Under the pieces are notes generated by a model. It made no database searches, was not told where the DNA came from, and was given only the letters and a program-made list of their open reading frames with translations. A stretch of 64,000 nt of DNA from Caenorhabditis remanei (Eukaryota; Nematoda; Chromadorea; Rhabditida; Rhabditidae): positions 4,526,001 through 4,590,000 of the forward strand of contig NC_071332.1 in the NCBI RefSeq assembly GCF_010183535.1. The letters run 5' to 3'. How positions within the stretch are numbered: position 1 is the stretch's first letter; every line of letters starts with the position of its first letter. The translations under genes and the position numbers were made by a program. This document shows positions 1 to 11,100 of this stretch, one piece after another.

Positions 1-2353
1 TGCCAAGGAATCTAAGACGCTCCCGAATAAGTTTGCATTAAAGGTACGAAGGGTCCCTTATCAAAGTAGTACATAGTCTCCAGATCTCCTCTCAACTTGC
101 CTTCGCCGCTCTCTCCAAAGTTATGAAATTCGATGGAGAAGATGGATTCAGCGAGGAGAAATTAAAGAAGCTGGGAGTGCTCACAAGAGATGTGCATAAT
201 CGAGAAGTGGAGACTTATAAGCTTCTAGTGAAGTTTGATAATAAGGATATACCGTATACGAAGGTAAGGGGTTTTTTTCAAATCTAGACCTTTCAAGCTG
301 ACACCTTAGAGTGAGCAACTTTAAATTACATTGACTAAATAGAAAAAGTCTTGCGCTATATTTTTGTAGTTGACAATTTTTTATAGCTATTCATGCTTTT
401 GAGATAAGAGAGGTCAAAGGAGCCGCACCAAGAGGAGCAGAGCGCAGACAGTCAGACACTCTCGTCGTCTGCGTCTCTTACATACTCCAAGAACGCTTCC
501 ATTTTTAAATCCGCATATCTCAAAAGCGTGAAAAGCTATCAAAAGGTGATAAACAACAAAAATGAAGCTGTAAAACTAAATTCCGGACATCTGGATACAC
601 AGATTGTCAGATAGACCAAAAAATCCGGACATTTTTAATCGTTTTGACCCGATTTTTCAATAAAAATTAAGTTTTGGAGTGGAAAAAGCGAATTTTCTGC
701 TACAGCTTTTAGCACTATATCTCACTGCCTAATAAGTTAATCTCTTAGTCCGGAAGGTACTTAAATAGCACCGAAACGAAAAATTTTGATAAAAATCTGT
801 GATAGGAAAATTTGGGCGTAAGACTATTTTATTTATGTTCAAACTTATATTCACTGTGTAGATCATATTAAATGCTTCATTTTTGTAGTTTTCAACTTTT
901 TGATAGCTTTTCACGCTTTTGAGGTATGCGCCTTTTAAGAAAAACAGTGAGGGAGCGAGAGAGGGGAGACGCAGAGAAGTGAGGGTGTCTCACTGTCTGC
1001 GCTCTCTCCCTTTCTTCGAACCCTCTTATCTCAAAAGCCTGAATAGCTATTAAAAAGTTCTCAACTACAAAAATGTAGCTCGAGATTTTCTCTGTTACCT
1101 CAATTTGTTATCATTTTTCCAGGTATACGGCTTGAAAGCGTTCTCCGACGAGAACGATCTCAAAGGCTTCCTGATTCTCGACTTCATTCCCAATGTCCAC
1201 CCAATGTCTATGCATGACTCAATTCCTGCTGATCAACTTGTTCCATTTGTTAGAGGCGTGGCCACATTTTCAGCTCTCGCTGAGACTCTAAGCCCTGAAG
1301 AAAAGAAGTTTGCTGGTGGGCCAGAGTACCTGGAACTATTCTTCGGAGAAGTTTTTGATGATGAACAAATGGAGAGGCAATTTGACACATTGAGATCTTC
1401 TTTCGGGGATCAACACCTTCAAATTGTCGACAATTCCATTGAAATTCTTCGTCACTACAACAAACTCGTCAAAAAGTACACTAGAATTTCCGAAATTCTT
1501 GGCTTCAAACTGGTATTGAATCATGGCGACTTATGGCAGACTAACATGTTGCATAGTCTCGGAGAAGATGGAAAACTAAAGTTAGAAGCGATTATCGATT
1601 GGCAGGCTGTTTCAACATTGCCACCTGGAATGGATCTTTCGAGACTTTTGATGGGATGCTTGAGTGCGGAGGATAGAAGAGTTCGAGGAGATGAGATGTT
1701 GAAGATTTACTATGAAACATTTAAAGAAGTATTGGGAAAAGAGTTGTTCAGTTTTGAAGAGGTAATTCTGGCCTTACTAGGAAAGGTCTCCGAGTGGAGT
1801 TTTATGGCGTGACCTATATCATTGGACAGCAGAGAAAACGCTGATTCCAAATACAGATTCAGTTCTTGTCCTCGAACTCTGGTGTTCGAGAAAAACAAGG
1901 CCAAATTTAGACCACTGACAGACACCAAGGTAATAACGTGTCACTGGTCCAAACTTTGACCTTGTTTTTCTCGAACATCAGACCTTGAGGGCAAAAACTG
2001 AATGTATATTTGGAATCAACGTCTTTTCAGCTTTCCAATGATATAGGTCCTTCTCTAGTTAATAGTGAACAGAAGTGTGAAATCACCTGCATATCAGTAA
2101 AATGTTAAGTGGGAGTTGATATTCATCAAATTATTTTTCTCAGCTCCAAAACTCCTATAGCCTCTACTTCCCAATGATGGCTATGGCACTGCTCCCCTTG
2201 GTTATCTCCTTCCTGGACAATTCTCAAATTTCGAATGAAGAAAAGTCAGAAGCCCGCGAGAAGACCGTGTTGAAATTGGTGGCTATGATGGAGGACTTGA
2301 TTGATGTGCATGACTATAATATGGAGAATTTTGGGGAATTTTTGAAAATTTAA
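1..2353 (+). CDS. CHK kinase-like (DUF1679) protein, 5' end outside window
   Basis: Nematode-expanded CHK/DUF1679 family, related to choline and ecdysteroid kinase-like proteins; the substrate is unknown. Exons read as <1-42, 84-264, 1123-1761 and 2144-2353, all joined in phase 0, ending in TAA. The exon 2 product begins ISSQLAFAALSKVMKF, typical of the family N-lobe. The long third exon carries the catalytic loop LNHGDLWQTNML and the metal-binding IIDWQ, so the kinase core looks intact. The final exon gives the hydrophobic C-terminal helix (SLYFPMMAMALLPLVISFL). Intron 2 (265-1122) holds two copies of the GCAGAGAAG hairpin element. Intron 3 (1762-2143) holds a CTAGG-ended palindromic element. 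The first exons lie left of the window. Family assignment is confident; specificity is not predictable. Confidence 0.88.
1777..2058. mobile_element. CTAGG-ended MITE, TTA target duplication (Harbinger-like)
   Basis: Terminal inverted repeats CTAGGAAAGGTC... and ...GGTCCTTCTCTAG are flanked on both sides by TTA (1774-1776 and 2059-2061). The interior is itself palindromic: GACCTATATCATTGGA near the left end mirrors TCCAATGATATAGGTC near the right. It lies in the last intron of the kinase-like gene. TIR plus a 3-bp TWA duplication fits PIF/Harbinger-type elements (inference). A shorter relative is at 48891-49078 and a partial one near 43655-43790. Confidence 0.6.
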
Positions 2354-3197
2354 TGTTTTGGATGAATGAATTTTTACTGTTATGTCGCTGTTCCAGACAC
2401 ATCTATCAGACCCAACTTATAAGCCGTGCAAAAATCGGAAAACTCCTGAAAACCGGAGCTTTGACGAATTTGATAATTTGATGTTTTCGTTCTGGGTCTT
2501 GTTGATCTTTGAAAGTAGTGCAGTCCGAAAATTTTAGTGATCCTCCTACCGTAACACCGATGACCGCGTTTATCAGTAGAGCGCACTTTCGATACCCAAT
2601 GCTTCTTAAATAGTTCTTTGTAGATGTCTCTATTTAACACTTCTGATGTTTGAATGCGTGCTCTTAAAATTTCTTTAAGTAGTATATACCTATTTGTGGT
2701 CTGGGACACACTTTTCCTAGAATCACTATTTTTCATTTTCAGCGGTACGACTCACCTGATATATAACGTGGTGCTTAATGCCACCCTGAAAACAGAAGTA
2801 ACATAACTAATTAGTTGTTTTTTCCCTCTTGTAAATATTAAACTTGACAAATCGTTATGTGGTCATTTTTTGAAATACAAACGGACATACTGGTTTTTAT
2901 TAATGATAGCTTGGAACCGGCTAAAAATTGTTGGGAAAGCATAAATCACATAAATACTTCTATTACTTTATCTTACTTAACAAAGTACTTATCATACTTA
3001 TCTTTTCGTAAAAATACTTATACAAAAAATACAAAAAAAAGGGATAAAAGTTGTGAGATTATCTCTGAAAATTATAGAAAATCTACTTTCTACTTTCTAT
3101 GTCACTCTTCCCGGCCCTGTCCGGTATAGATAGATTAACCTTTTTAATAGAACGACACTTCAAGTCCTCAACGAATAATAAAACAAATGTGAGTATT
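2354..3197. other. intergenic, no supported gene
   Basis: An open frame at 2380-2736 on the minus strand has no recognisable domain and no convincing splice or coding signal. The rest is AT-rich. Nothing else is supported. Confidence 0.5.
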
Positions 3198-4367
3198 TCA
3201 ATTGTAAAAGAGACCAACAAATGAATTGGGATATTCCTGTAGCAGTTCTTCATTAAACACATCTTCCAAATCCTTTTCCTTGATATAAACATCCAAACTG
3301 AAATTGAATCGATTGACAGTATCCTCAACTTGAAATCTTCTTCCAATCCATTTCTCCGCATTGAATGCATCCGGACCTAGTTTCACTTCAAACGGTAAGG
3401 ATTTTTAATAACACTGCAAACTATGTTCTCTGAAATTGTATTTCGGAGCAATTCCAAACAATTCTTCTTTTTTCGTCTTCTCGTTGAGCATTTTGACAAT
3501 TGCTGATTCCACAAAAAATTTGATATGCACACTCAAATTCTGAGGTTGTTCCATAGAGACCACGTGCAATATAGTCGACATCTTCTTCTCGATATCATCA
3601 TTGGCTATACAACACCAATGTGACAGATCCATCGATATTTTGTCAGTTGGGAATAATCTCCTGATATTTGGAATAAAGTTGGCATATCCTCTGGGAGATT
3701 CTGATTTTGGATAGCGAACGCCTAGATCTCTCACACAATAGATCGAATCCGACATTTCCACATCGACATGAGTGAACTTTAGATCTGGAGACTTTTGAGT
3801 TTTGAAATATGGATCATTCAGTCTGACTCGAGCGAAATAGTCATACTGTAACCAGTCGACACTGCACATCCCTTCACTCGTGAAATATATCATATTGAGT
3901 TGAATAGATTTTACACTCCATTTCCTCAGAATGATATCGATAACTTCTCGTGGCATATGACGATGGTCATACTCAAGACCTTCCATTCCATCCGGGAAAA
4001 CTCTGGTCTCATCTATCCAAATAGAAAGTGTATCACAAGAAATAACTGGAAGAATAGTTTTCTCCAGTTCTTTGAAACATTCTTCTTTGTTTTTTGACTT
4101 AGAGATACAGTACTCTGCAATGTCTTCGAATAGTTTATCAGACACATGCAGTTTATTGTAGTTCTTTGAATAAGTTATAGTTTGTAGTGTACTGAATCTC
4201 AACGGACCATACTCGACGCACTTCTTGGCAATATTAAAACACTTCTCACATCCATTGCAGATTTCCTCCAGGCTTATTAGAGATTGGATATGAGCTCCTG
4301 AAAAGAATATAAGACGCACTCTCTGACTCGTTCGATCACCCATGTTCACCCGAAAAAAGTCGACCAT
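3198..4367 (-). CDS. unrecognised nematode protein, possibly decaying (stop near C-terminus)
   Basis: A single open frame runs on the minus strand from an ATG at 4367 to TAA at 3405 (about 320 aa). No domain is recognised with confidence. Its general look (Leu-rich, Cys-containing, local family appearance) resembles fast-evolving nematode families such as F-box-associated proteins, but no F-box is visible. After the TAA the same frame stays open for about 68 more codons to 3198 and looks coding (KWIGRRFQVEDTVNRFNF). This suggests a nonsense change or an unseen splice. Upstream lies a second coding-like exon in another frame (about 4340-4457) after a CTAG acceptor, encoding TDLAKKYPNLLRTLG. 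That exon is duplicated in inverted orientation at 6074-6261. Compared with that copy, a 4-bp difference near 4339 disturbs the junction. It may be a pseudogene. Confidence 0.45.
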
Positions 4368-6225
4368 CTCCGATTTGCCAGTCCTTTTGATCAAAGATAG
4401 TACCAAGTGTTCTTAGCAAATTGGGGTACTTTTTGGCCAGGTCCGTCACCTGGGTACCTAGAAAAATCAAAAAATCGATATTTTTCGAAAATTTTTCCTG
4501 AAGGAGTTAGGAATGAAATCTAAACGGGAAATTAATGTAGACACTATTTTAAGCATTTTTTGTGTTCAGAACAAAATTCCAGCTCAACACCTTCATAGTG
4601 AAAATTTTGAAAATTTATGAAATTTTCGGGTTTTTTTCATGAAATCGTTTTTATCTCGGCAGGGACACGAGAAGACGGGCTTTTTTATTTTAAATTCGGA
4701 ATCTACATAAAATTTGGTATTGGAAACATGCTGTCTCTACTCGTATCTCTAGACCTAAAAAAAGATTTTTTGGAAAGTATGAGAAAAACTTGGATTTTAA
4801 TTTTCGAGGTCCTCCGGTAAATTATTTTTGATGTTCCAAAACAAAGGTTTTTTGAATTTTTTTATTCAGTCATGTCATTTTATTTTATTCCGAACGCGAT
4901 TTTCGATCATACCACAAAAATTTTTTCGAAAAATTGAATTTTTTGAATTTTTGAAATTTTTTCCTGAAATGAATCATTTGAACTGAAATATGAAGGATAA
5001 CATTATAAAATTAGAAGGATATGATTGAAACATAATTTAGGTTTATGAAAAAACTAATTTCCATCATCGGGTCATCTGCAACGTACGATTTCATGATGAA
5101 ATTTAGAGAAATGTTCAACTACGGTAGTTGATGCATAGGAACTTTGTACTTGCAACGTTATTTGGCAAAGGACTGTGTTGAAAATGACAGCACACATAAG
5201 AAAACTGCAAAAATTGATTAATATAGCAAGACTTTCGAAAAAAAAATTGAAAAAAAGAGACTCATACATGTTCAATGGTCTGACCTTTTTTGGAAGTCAG
5301 AAAAGGTTTTTTTTAATTTTTGCAGTTTTCTTATGTGTGCTGTCATTTTCAACACAGTCCTTTGCCAAATAACGTTGCAAGTACAAAGTTCCTATGCATC
5401 AACTACCGTAGTTGAACATTTCTCTAAATTTCATCATGAAATCGTACGTTGCAGATGACCCGATGATGGAAATTAGTTTTTTCATAAACCTAAATTATGT
5501 TTCAATCATATCCTTCTAATTTTATAATGTTATCCTTCATATTTCAGTTCAAATGATTCATTTCAGGAAAAAATTTCAAAAATTCAAAAAATTCAATTTT
5601 TTCGAAAAAATTTTTGTGGTATGATCGAAAATCGCGTTCGGAATAAAATAAAATGACATGACTGAATAAAAAAATTCAAAAAACCTTTGTTTTGGAACAT
5701 CAAAAATAATTTACCGGAGGACCTCGAAAATTAAAATCCAAGTTTTTCTCATACTTTCCAAAAAATCTTTTTTTAGGTCTAGAGATACGAGTAGAGACAG
5801 CATGTTTCCAATACCAAATTTTATGTAGATTCCGAATTTAAAATAAAAAAGCCCGTCTTCTCGTGTCCCTGCCGAGATAAAAACGATTTCATGAAAAAAA
5901 CCCGAAAATTTCATAAATTTTCAAAATTTTCACTATGAAGGTGTTGAGCTGGAATTTTGTTCTGAACACAAAAAATGCTTAAAATAGTGTCTACATTAAT
6001 TTCCCGTTGAGATTTCATTCCTAACTCCTTCAGGAAAAATTTTCGAAAAATATCGATTTTTTGATTTTTCTAGGTACCCAGGTGACGGACCTGGCCAAAA
6101 AGTACCCCAATTTGCTAAGAACACTTGGTACTATCTTTGATCAAAAGGATTGGCAAATCGGAGATGGTCGACTTTTTTCGGGTGAACATGGTCTGTTGAT
6201 CGAACGAGTCAGAGAGTGCGTCTTA
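4310..6225. repeat. 1.9-kb near-perfect palindrome (inverted duplication)
   Basis: Left arm 4310-5215 and right arm 5315-6225 are reverse complements over about 906 bp, separated by a 99-bp spacer. I saw only a 4-bp indel (CATGGGTGATC against CATGGTCTGTTGATC) and a few substitutions. The arms include coding-like sequence and its upstream intron, so this is a segmental inverted duplication rather than a simple transposon. The right arm continues coherently past its end (VLKGLWMTELNIED), so it is probably the parental copy. Confidence 0.9.
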
Positions 6226-6288
6226 AAGGGTCTTTGGATGACTGAGCTGAACATTGAAGACCAGTGTGCTCCACCGGGATTTTAAAAC
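6074..6288 (+). pseudogene. exon of unrecognised gene, interrupted by hAT-like insertion
   Basis: After a TTTTTCTAG acceptor an open frame reads TQVTDLAKKYPNLLRTLG, then IGDGRLFSGEHGLLIERVRE and LWMTELNIED. At 6261 it is cut by the 6262-7151 element, whose first bases add CAPPGF and a stop. Removing the element and one TTGAAGAC duplication restores the frame to ...NIEDHEAENNNF and a stop at about 7184. The exon's left part is one arm of the palindrome. A further coding-like stretch lies at 7270-7412 (SEFKSANKFIKLLQAENEQN), perhaps another exon of the same gene. The family is not recognised and no first exon was found. Confidence 0.45.
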
Positions 6289-7151
6289 TAGTGAAAACCG
6301 GTTTTTCATGAAAAAACCGGTGAAAATATTCACCGGTTTTCACCGAAATTCACCGGTGTTTCACCGGGGAAAAACCGGTGAAAAAACCGGTGTTTCCCCG
6401 GTTTTCACCGGTTTTCGCCGGAGTTTTTTTGAAATTGGTAACACATAACCGGACATTTCGAAACCGGACATTTCGAAACCGGACATTTCGAAACCGGACA
6501 TTTCGCAACCGGACATTTCGCAACTGGACGTTTCGCAACCGAATGACACTTCGAAACAAAAAAATGCCGGTTGCGAAACGTCCGGTTTCGAAATGTCCGG
6601 TTTCGAAACGTCCGGTTGCGAAATGTCCGGTTTCGAAATGTCCGGTTTCGAAATGTCCGGTTGCGAAATGTCCGGTTGCGAAATGTCCGGTTGCGAAATG
6701 TCCGGTTTCGAAATGTCCGGTTGCGAAATGTCCGGTTGCGAAATGTCCGGTTTCGAAATGTCCGGTTGCGAAACGTCCGGTTGCGAAACGTCCGGTTTCG
6801 AAATGTCCGGTTGCGAAACGTCCGGTTTCGAAATGTCCTGTTTCAAAATGGCCGGTTGCTGTCATGTTCGTTCACGTTGAAGTGTTTCATCATCAAAAAA
6901 AACCGGTGAAAACCGGTGAAAACCGGGGATTCCCCGGGGAAAACCGGGCACCGGTGAAAAATGAAAACCGGGGAAAACCGGTTTTTCAATATTGAACACC
7001 GGGGAATTTCGGTGAACACCGGTTTTCGCCAAACTTGACTCCGGTTTTTATTTTTATAAAACCGAGAAAAACTTCACCGGTGATTATAACGGTTTTCACC
7101 GGTGAAAAAAAACCGGGTTTTCGCCGGTTTCTTCACCGGTGGAGCACACTG
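6262..7151. mobile_element. non-autonomous hAT-like element built of ACCGGT and 15-bp repeats
   Basis: Terminal inverted repeats CAGTGTGCTCCACCGG / CCGGTGGAGCACACTG are flanked by a perfect 8-bp target duplication TTGAAGAC (6254-6261 and 7152-7159). An 8-bp duplication with a CAGTG start is the hAT signature. Inside, ACCGGT/GAAAA-rich repeats flank a 15-bp tandem array in two orientations. There is no transposase frame; the long open frames here are by-products of the 15-bp period. Confidence 0.85.
6448..6851. repeat. 15-bp tandem array, two opposed blocks
   Basis: About six units of CCGGACATTTCGAAA (6448-6545) face about nineteen units of the reverse complement CCGGTTTCGAAATGT or CCGGTTGCGAAATGT (6567-6851). 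Units differ mainly at two positions (TT/TG, ATGT/ACGT). The two blocks could form a long hairpin. Confidence 0.9.
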
Positions 7152-7159
7152 TTGAAGAC

Positions 7160-8133
7160 CACGAAGCGGAAAATAATAATTTTTAGAAGTAGATTTTAGT
7201 CTTATTTTGTTGTAAAAAGCTCCTAAAAATGGTTAAATTTGTGTTAAATTTCGTGTTTTGCTAAAAACTGATAGCTTGGCTGCAAAAACTTTTAAAAATA
7301 TCAGTGAATTCAAGTCGGCGAACAAATTCATCAAGCTCCTCCAGGCGGAAAACGAACAAAATCTTAAAATGACGGAAGGCGGAGTGATTATTGTAGGTTA
7401 TTCTACATGAACTGTTTGTAACTCCCCAAGGGGAACCCTTACATAAAAAATTAATTACAAAAGTTGAGAATTATATTTAATCTATAATAGTTAGTCATGT
7501 AAGACAAAAAAAAACAAAGTAACATTTTATCAATGTTACCTTACATGCTGAGAGCTTCAATTTTCTATATTTTGGAGGAACTTATAGTTTTTATAGACCA
7601 GGGCGTGCTGGAATGAAAGTTGACAGGTGTGCTCCCCCAGAAAAAGAGCGAATGAACTGAGAATCAGACTTATAGAGCCTTTCACATTAAAACACTGTCA
7701 CCAAGTTGGAAACTCAAAATATTCCTGAAAATTTACCTTTTCATGCGCTTCTCACAATCTCGCACCAGCAAAAAAATGTACCATGGTGCAAGTATTCACC
7801 AATCCTCTATGAATCACAATACCTTCAAAGTATTCTTAGTACCTTATATCCGGAACTTTCCAACTTGTTATCAGTTTTAAAATAATGTTATCAGTCTTAC
7901 ATAGTTATGAAATCATGAGAATTCCAATACAATATTGATCATTGAACCCAACCTAGTGATTCATTTCTTTACTTTCAATCACTTGGTCTGCACCGTTTAG
8001 TTACATACACTTCTCTTTACTCTTTTGACGGCAAACATACAAGTGCGCTTCCCCGTTTCTTCGGTTGTCTATGTTTCGTTTCTCTCTTTTTCCCCGTTAT
8101 GAAAGTTATATAGATTTCTAAGAATTACAGCTA
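7160..8133. other. intergenic, upstream of first receptor gene
   Basis: Apart from the coding-like stretch at 7270-7412 described with the interrupted exon, I see no gene. The part from about 7950 is pyrimidine-rich, as expected just upstream of a worm gene. Confidence 0.4.
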
Positions 8134-11100
8134 ATGGATTGCTCAACATCAACCGAAATTTGTCTGCCAGACCTGAGCCTTCAAAAATGTCAAATATGTT
8201 CCCAGCCAGCACATGGCCAGCATTTCGGTGCGTTTACTTGTCGGGCTTGCGCTGCATTTTTCCGGAGATGTCATTTCTCGAAAGATGCTAAACCAAAATG
8301 TCGGAATATGAAGTTTAAGTGTAAACCAGATGAAAATGGAAGATGGAGTTGCAAAAAGTGTCGATTAGATAGATGTTTGGGACAAGGGATGTCTACCAAA
8401 AGTAGGTCAATCTTTACTAATAATATTCAACAGATTCCGTTTGTCTGTTTATTTGTCGCCGACCATAACTCCCTCCGTAGTGGACCAATTTTTATGAAAC
8501 CTAGATAGATAGATAGAAAATTTCCCTTAGATGATGCCCGAACTTTTAGTTTTTCAAAAATATCAAATTTGACGTCTTCTGGAGACGATGTCGATTTCAA
8601 CAGTAGAAAGCGTTCAGAAAAAGTGTGTCCCGACAGGGTGGTAGAAAGCACAAAATATCAACCAAATACTACTGACTCGGCGTTTCTTGACTGCATTCTC
8701 GAGAGCGCCCCGGCCGCGCGTATTTGGTGTAGCGGTCTACGCAGATGACTCTCACCCACGGGGGAGTGAGTTCGTTCCCTCCAGGTCGGAAATCTTTTTC
8801 TGTTTTTTGTTTTGAAAAGAACATAGACAGCCAGTATATGAAAGTTGTATTTATAACTTTTACAGTAAAGATTTCGTAGAAGGGTCAAGTAACTATCTGC
8901 ACCAATCTTTTGTCACTGTTCCCACCGCTTCGATTCTATCATAATGGGTGATTGAGTTGCAACTTTGACGGTGTTCAAAAATTAGAATTCCACAAAAACC
9001 GTGTCAGAAGCTGATGGCAGCTTACAATAAGAGTTTTGTCCGCAGCTTCATATCAAAAACTCAAAAAATACTGTAAGTGCATTTTTTGAAGAAGAGAAAA
9101 TGAAATCCGAGTTTCTAAAAGGGAATTGACCTTCCGTGTGCCTTGAGAATTCTCTATAAATTTGCACCCCGATTGTTTCGAATTTGCTCTTCTGAATGAT
9201 AATAGTCAAAAAGTGCAAAACTCGCGAAAAAAAGAATACTACTAAAGAAGTGATGGTGATTTCTAAATAAGGAACTTTGTTGTGGCACGGTTACCTTCAA
9301 AAATCTAAATGCTAGGATGAGGATTCATTAAAAAATTATCATAGTGTGCCATATTTAGAGGACGGAGGCGGCATCGCCGCTAATCAGTCCAAAATCGAAA
9401 ATTGATATTTCAATTATCCCTTCCTGTCCGAAAAAAAGCAAAGTTACCAAATTTCTGTTCTTTCTGAAAGAGTCTTTTAAAATAGTGCCGGTCAATTTAG
9501 GATAAAAATCACTGAGAACATTTGTGAGTTCCTATTAGAAAAATAGGGATTATGTTACGGAACGGACTGCTCAGAGTCAACAAAAACTACTTATGAAAGA
9601 AGAAGAATTTCATACAATATAAAAAGTAAAAGAGAAAGGAACCGGGAAACCCTTTTTTCTCTGTTACGTATCATAAGGTTCGGGGTTAGCATTAGATCCC
9701 GCCTAATCGATGACGTTTTCAGCGACCCTATGGGTTTGTTGAAACTTATAGTTTTATTTCGCCAAACGAGGAGGGAGGAGGGAGGCGGCATCGCCGCCGA
9801 TCAGTAAAACAATTGATATCTGAATTATTACTCGCTTTTTAGGGAGGTTCAAAAACCGCTCATTCTAAATACCATATTCCATAAGGATAGAAAAAGTCAT
9901 TGAGAGATTTCACAATTGTGCTCTGCCGGAACGGACTGCTCAGCTAACGAAATTACCAACAAGATGTTGAAATAAATGGAAGAATGCTACTCAAGTAGTG
10001 ATGGTGGTTTGTGAATAAGCAACTTTGTCGTTGATCGGCTACCTAAAAAAATGAATTCTAGGATGAGAGTTTGTTACAACACCGTCTTAGTGAGCCATAT
10101 TCCGAGAAGGGAGGCGGCATCGCCGCCGATCAGTCAAAAACTTCAGGAAGAGTACTTTGAATCCATTTTTTGAAGATGTGAATAGAAAAGTCTTCAACTT
10201 CTTGAACTTTATTAAAACATATTGTCTTAGTCTGCCATATTCCGAGAAGGAGAGGCGGCATCGCCGCCGATCAGGCAAAAATAAAAACTCATATCGGTAT
10301 GATCACTCGCCTTTTGGGGAGGGGAGAGAGAAGAGTTATCAAGTTCACGTTCTTTTGTAAGACTATTTCGAAATAAGGAAAACATAGGAAGAAAGTTCAA
10401 ATTCGAAAATTCAAAAACAGATCATTCTCAATTTCATATTCTATCAGGATAGAAAAAGTCATTGAGAAAGTTTGTAGAATTTGAGTCTGAAAAAGAGCGA
10501 TTTTATAATTGTGCTTTGTCGGAACGGACTGCTCAGCTAAGAAGCGCCGCAGGCGCTGTAAAACTGAGAAGGGTGGTGTAGGGAAGGAGGTTGAGTCGCC
10601 GTTAGGCGACGTGAACCGACTGGTTTTATAGATTAATAAAAAGTTTTATAAGCATTACAGACATCCAGTATGATCGAGATTCCTTCAGGTCATCTAAAAC
10701 TTTTTTGAAGAAACGTCTGTTATCTTCTTACTTGACGGAAAGAGTGCCAGCGACTGTGGAAAAAATCCTTGGCTCACCTCATTATATATGCTTCAAACTG
10801 AAAATTTTGCCAACCAATCACAAGTTTGTCTATATAGATATGACTGAGTTTGCTGAAAGGTTGAGTGAATTTTTGGCAGAAAAGCCGTCATTTTCCTTTG
10901 ACCATCCGCCAAAAATAGTGTAAAATGAGAGTGTTGAATTCAAGTTGAAAAAGTTGAGCAACTTGGAGCAACTCGCATTTGGACTGGACGACTTTCGATC
11001 TTCACAGCAGACTTTTTTGAATGTGAGTATCATTTTTTAGTGAAAAATTTTCTCATATTTGCATTTCAGGAAGCCACTCTAATAACCAAAGAAATCGCTG

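Noticed and set aside
2380..2736. 118-aa minus-strand frame
   Set aside because: Composition is not clearly coding, no domain is recognised, and no neighbouring exon supports it.
4617..5914. Two identical 67-aa open frames (4617-4820 + and 5711-5914 -)
   Set aside because: They are the same AT-rich sequence in the two palindrome arms, with no start context, domain or splice signals.
6448..6851. CRISPR-like array
   Set aside because: Units are contiguous with no unique spacers and the genome is eukaryotic.
6350..6995. Five long overlapping open frames on both strands
   Set aside because: They arise from the 15-bp period (a multiple of three without stops) of the array in the hAT-like element; the predicted peptides are 5-residue repeats.
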